Part shown: positions 4,793 through 6,892 of the stretch, in pieces
How the letters are laid out: each line of letters begins with the position of its first letter
How positions within the stretch are numbered: position 1 is the first letter of the stretch
Origin: JBGPLH01 sp041486365 [NCBI: Thermodesulfobacteriota bacterium]
GTDB lineage: Bacteria; JAUYMQ01
NCBI GenBank assembly: GCA_041486365.1
Contig: JBGPLH010000176.1
Location: 1 to 6,892, forward strand
Length of the DNA: 6,892 bases
Direction of reading: 5' to 3'
Position numbers and translations under genes: made by a program
Notes under the pieces: model-generated
The model's database searches: none
Told to the model about the DNA's origin: nothing
What the model saw: the letters and a program-made list of their open reading frames with translations, nothing else

Positions 4793-6631
4793 GCTGCCTC
4801 CCAGATGGCGGCGCGCCATCTCGAGGTTGGCGCGGGCCGCGTCCGAGCGCGGGTCGACCACGATCGCCCGCTCGAACATCGCTGATGCCGCGGCGTAGCG
4901 CCCCGCCATCCCGTAGGCCACGCCGAGCCCGTTCAGCGCCCGCCAGGAGCGCGGCGCGACGGCGACGGCGCGTTCCAGCTCCGCGATCGCCCGCGGGAGC
5001 GTCGCTCGGTGTCTCAGGCTCGCGAGCAGGTTGATGGGATTCACGACGCGATAGCCGTAGCTCCCGACGAGGTCCCGCGTCTCGGGGGAAACGCGCACGA
5101 ACACCTCAGCCCGATCGTCCCAGTAGACGAGGGCCCAGGCGGGGCTCCGGAACGCCGCTTCCTGAATACCTATCGGCCGATCCGTGATTTCCATGAGGAG
5201 GGTGCTCACCCCGTGGCGCTGGAGGATCGCCTCCCAGCCGGGAGCGGCCGCGCGCACCGGGACGTACTCGCGCAGGAAAAACTCCTCGTCGAAGACGTCG
5301 AGCCGGTTGTCGACGAAATCGCGGCGCCCGGGCCAGAACCGCCAGAGGAAGGCCCCGCCCCAGGCGTCCTCGTTCCAGACCTCCCCGGGGAGACGATGCG
5401 CCTCGATGAAGTCGAGGGCGCTCACCGGCGTCGCCCGCTCGTCGATCCCGAAGCCGAACCGGAAGCAATCTCCCTTCACGAATCCCATCCAGGCGATCCA
5501 GACCATGGCCGCCACGAGGAGCGCCCCGGCGGCCACCCCGACGCGGCGACGCCCGAGCGTCGGAAGATCCCGCCGCAGGAGGAGCGCGAGGTGCCCCGCG
5601 AGGATCGGCGGCGCGATCACCGAGAGGGGCAGCATTTGGCGGTTCACAGTGAGCGTGGCCCAGGCGAAGGCGATGAAGACAAGCGCGTCGCCTGCCCGCG
5701 CCCGATCGCGCGCCCAGGCCAGCGCCAGCGCCAGCGCGGTGAGGCCGAGCAGGGCCCACACCGCCGGGAAGTTATCCACGGGCAGGTGCTGGAACTCGGC
5801 GACGTGGGACTGGAACCAGCGGCTCCTCATCATTGTGAGAGGGATCAACAAGACGCGCGGTCCTGCGGGGTTGAACGCCGCAAGCGACGCGACGGACAGC
5901 GCGAGCGCGGAGCCCAGGGCGATCCAGGCCTCCCGCCCGCGCACGCGCGGGCGCGGCTCGGACCGGCGCTCGGCGCGAAGACCGTAGCGCGGGAATACCG
6001 ATGCGAGCGTGCCCGCCGCCGCCAGCCCCCCGAGCGCGATCATCCCGTCGATCCACCCCGCGTGGACGTTTGCCCAGACGCCGAGGATCACTACGGCCGC
6101 GGCCAGCGGCGCCACGCGCGAGGCGCGCCCGTCCGTCCGATCCGGCGGTCTCTCGGCCCTCCGCCGCCACGCGGTGAGGCACGCCCAGAGCGCCGCGAGC
6201 GCCAGCGCCGAGAAGAGCATCGGCCGCTCGTAGAATCGGTAGCGCCCCGCGCACACGCCGAGCATCGCCGCGGCCGTCGCCAGCGCGAGCGATCCCGACT
6301 CACGCCAGGCGACCCACAGCACGATCGCATAGGTCAGCGTCACGATGGCTGCCTTGAAGAGGATCAGGCCTTCGACGCCCCCCACTGCGTAGGCGCGCCA
6401 GAGGACCCATGCGCCCGGGCCCTGCTGGATGGGCCAGGGAGCGCCCGCGCGGGTGAAGGAGAACGGATCCCGATCGGGCAGGCGACCGTGCGCGTCGATC
6501 CACTCGCCCGTCTTCAGGTGGTAGCCGACATCGTGGTCATAGACCTGGAAGATCGCCGAGAGGAAGGCGAAGGCAAGGAAGGCCGCGATCATCGCGGCCC
6601 GGCCCAGGCGGGCCGCGGCGTCCGCGTTCAC
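4766..6631 (-). CDS. Polytopic GT-C-like membrane protein with C-terminal TPR
   Basis: The product is about 621 residues. The N-terminal two thirds have about ten hydrophobic segments, the first at about 14-30. It is followed by the acidic loop YDHDVGYHLKTGEWI (about 31-45) and 'RLPDRDPFSFT'. An Asp-x-Asp in the first external loop plus the Asp-Pro-Phe-Ser turn is the usual mark of GT-C-fold proteins, which use lipid-linked sugars. Residues about 388-540 form a soluble domain with 'EVWNEDAWGGAFLWRFWPGR' and FVDNRLDVFDEEFF. Residues about 545-608 form TPR-like helices. The enzyme activity and acceptor are unknown, and some members of this group have no proven activity. The start is the GTG at 6631, overlapping the upstream stop as GTGA. 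An ATG at 6592 is the alternative. Coupling to a flippase-like gene fits a role in cell-surface glycan or glycoprotein assembly, which is inference. Confidence 0.75.
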   Translation of the reverse strand: MNADAAARLGRAAMIAAFLAFAFLSAIFQVYDHDVGYHLKTGEWIDAHGRLPDRDPFSFTRAGAPWPIQQGPGAWVLWRAYAVGGVEGLILFKAAIVTLTYAIVLWVAWRESGSLALATAAAMLGVCAGRYRFYERPMLFSALALAALWACLTAWRRRAERPPDRTDGRASRVAPLAAAVVILGVWANVHAGWIDGMIALGGLAAAGTLASVFPRYGLRAERRSEPRPRVRGREAWIALGSALALSVASLAAFNPAGPRVLLIPLTMMRSRWFQSHVAEFQHLPVDNFPAVWALLGLTALALALAWARDRARAGDALVFIAFAWATLTVNRQMLPLSVIAPPILAGHLALLLRRDLPTLGRRRVGVAAGALLVAAMVWIAWMGFVKGDCFRFGFGIDERATPVSALDFIEAHRLPGEVWNEDAWGGAFLWRFWPGRRDFVDNRLDVFDEEFFLREYVPVRAAAPGWEAILQRHGVSTLLMEITDRPIGIQEAAFRSPAWALVYWDDRAEVFVRVSPETRDLVGSYGYRVVNPINLLASLRHRATLPRAIAELERAVAVAPRSWRALNGLGVAYGMAGRYAAASAMFERAIVVDPRSDAARANLEMARRHLGGSGVGPRPGA

Positions 6632-6892
6632 CGCGGCGCCCCGGTCGGCGCCGCCTTGCGCGCGCGAGGCGCGCGGGGCGTGAGGCCGAGCAGGAAGGCG
6701 GAGAGGAGCCCCGAGAGGAAGGCGAGACCCGTGGTGGCCACGCGCGTGACAAGGACGGCGGAGGCCGCCTGGTCCGCCGTCGCGCCTCCGGCGTGCAGCA
6801 GGAATCCGAGCGCCGCATCGCGCGATCCGAGCCCCTGGGGGATCAGCGAGACGATCCCGATGAGGTAGGCGGCGCAGTAGGCGGCCAGGAGG
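6628..6892 (-). CDS. C-terminal part of a flippase-like membrane protein (lysylphosphatidylglycerol synthase TM-like), 5' partial
   Basis: This open frame enters from the right edge with one leading partial base and ends at the TGA at 6630-6628, giving about 87 visible residues. It begins in a hydrophobic helix (LLAAYCAAYLIGIVSLI), followed by PQGLGSRDAALGFLLHAGGA. That Pro-x-Gly-x-Gly-x-Arg-Asp/Glu-Ala turn is typical of the lysylphosphatidylglycerol synthase transmembrane family (UPF0104/AglD-like). Next come SAVLVTRVATTGLAFLSGLL, where such proteins carry 'AxxLLxRxxT', a final hydrophobic segment, and a basic tail rich in Arg, Lys and Pro. Members often sit beside glycosyltransferases and are proposed to move or modify lipids or lipid-linked sugars. 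The TGA overlaps the GTG start of the GT-C-like gene as GTGA, so the two are probably translated together. Without the N-terminal part the family call stays moderate. Confidence 0.65.
   Translation of the reverse strand, partial: LLAAYCAAYLIGIVSLIPQGLGSRDAALGFLLHAGGATADQAASAVLVTRVATTGLAFLSGLLSAFLLGLTPRAPRARKAAPTGAPR

Noticed and set aside
5773-5781. DnaA-box-like TTATCCACG
   Set aside because: It is a single near match inside the GT-C-like coding region, with no further boxes, AT-rich stretch or replication genes.
5935-5952. 18-base inverted repeat GCCCGCGC-AC-GCGCGGGC
   Set aside because: It lies in an Arg-rich cytosolic loop of the GT-C-like gene, lacks the GAA loop and module flanks of arrays A and B, and such GC palindromes arise easily from Arg/Gly/Ala codons here.
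5009-6868. Very long plus-strand open frame (619 codons) opposite the GT-C-like gene
   Set aside because: Its product is a featureless Arg/Glu/Pro/Gly-rich string with no membrane segments or domains. The opposite strand encodes a coherent polytopic protein. Long antisense frames are expected in DNA this rich in G and C.

Overview
The window is high-GC bacterial chromosome (most third codon positions are G or C) with every supported gene on the minus strand, so transcription runs from high to low coordinates. The gene content suggests a member of the deltaproteobacterial or Myxococcota-like groups, or a neighbouring high-GC phylum such as Acidobacteriota or Candidatus Eisenbacteria. The clues are a type IV prepilin peptidase, a TPR protein with an ABC exporter, and a GT-C/TPR fusion. 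The sequence alone does not fix the taxon.

Layout in transcription order: (1) 6892-6628, the C-terminal end of a multi-pass protein resembling the flippase-like lysylphosphatidylglycerol synthase transmembrane family, cut by the window edge; (2) 6631-4766, a large polytopic GT-C-like membrane protein with a C-terminal TPR; (3) 4725-3949, a membrane-anchored TPR-like protein; (4) 3952-3002, an ABC transporter ATPase; (5) 3005-2244, its ABC-2 type permease; (6) 2247-1630, a small three-segment membrane protein of unknown function; (7) a 220-base gap holding a weak promoter candidate and a repeat array; (8) 1409-636, prepilin peptidase PilD; (9) 663-1, the N-terminal part of a membrane-anchored sensor protein, probably a histidine kinase, running off the left edge. 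Four junctions are 4-base ATGA or GTGA overlaps, so genes 1-2 and 3-6 look translationally coupled. The order TPR protein, ABC ATPase, ABC permease, pilD, sensor recalls the pilG-pilH-pilI-pilD part of the Myxococcus xanthus type IV pilus locus. I infer that this is a pilus-biogenesis neighbourhood.

The most unusual content is a modular nested-palindrome repeat present in two arrays of opposite orientation. Array A (64-247) lies in frame inside the sensor gene and supplies about 60 residues of its sensory region. Array B (1431-1593) fills most of the leader of pilD. Both follow one grammar: 15-base left modules, a hairpin with a GAA loop, then 21-base right modules. Left and right arms covary (CCCGCGC/GCGCGGG, CCCACGC/GCGTGGG, CCTGCGC/GCGCAGG), including nested pairs in array B. 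Module lengths are multiples of three and the right module is stop-free in five of six frames, so it can expand inside genes. I do not recognise it as a named repeat family.

No tRNA, rRNA, CRISPR array, transposase or convincing intrinsic terminator was seen.
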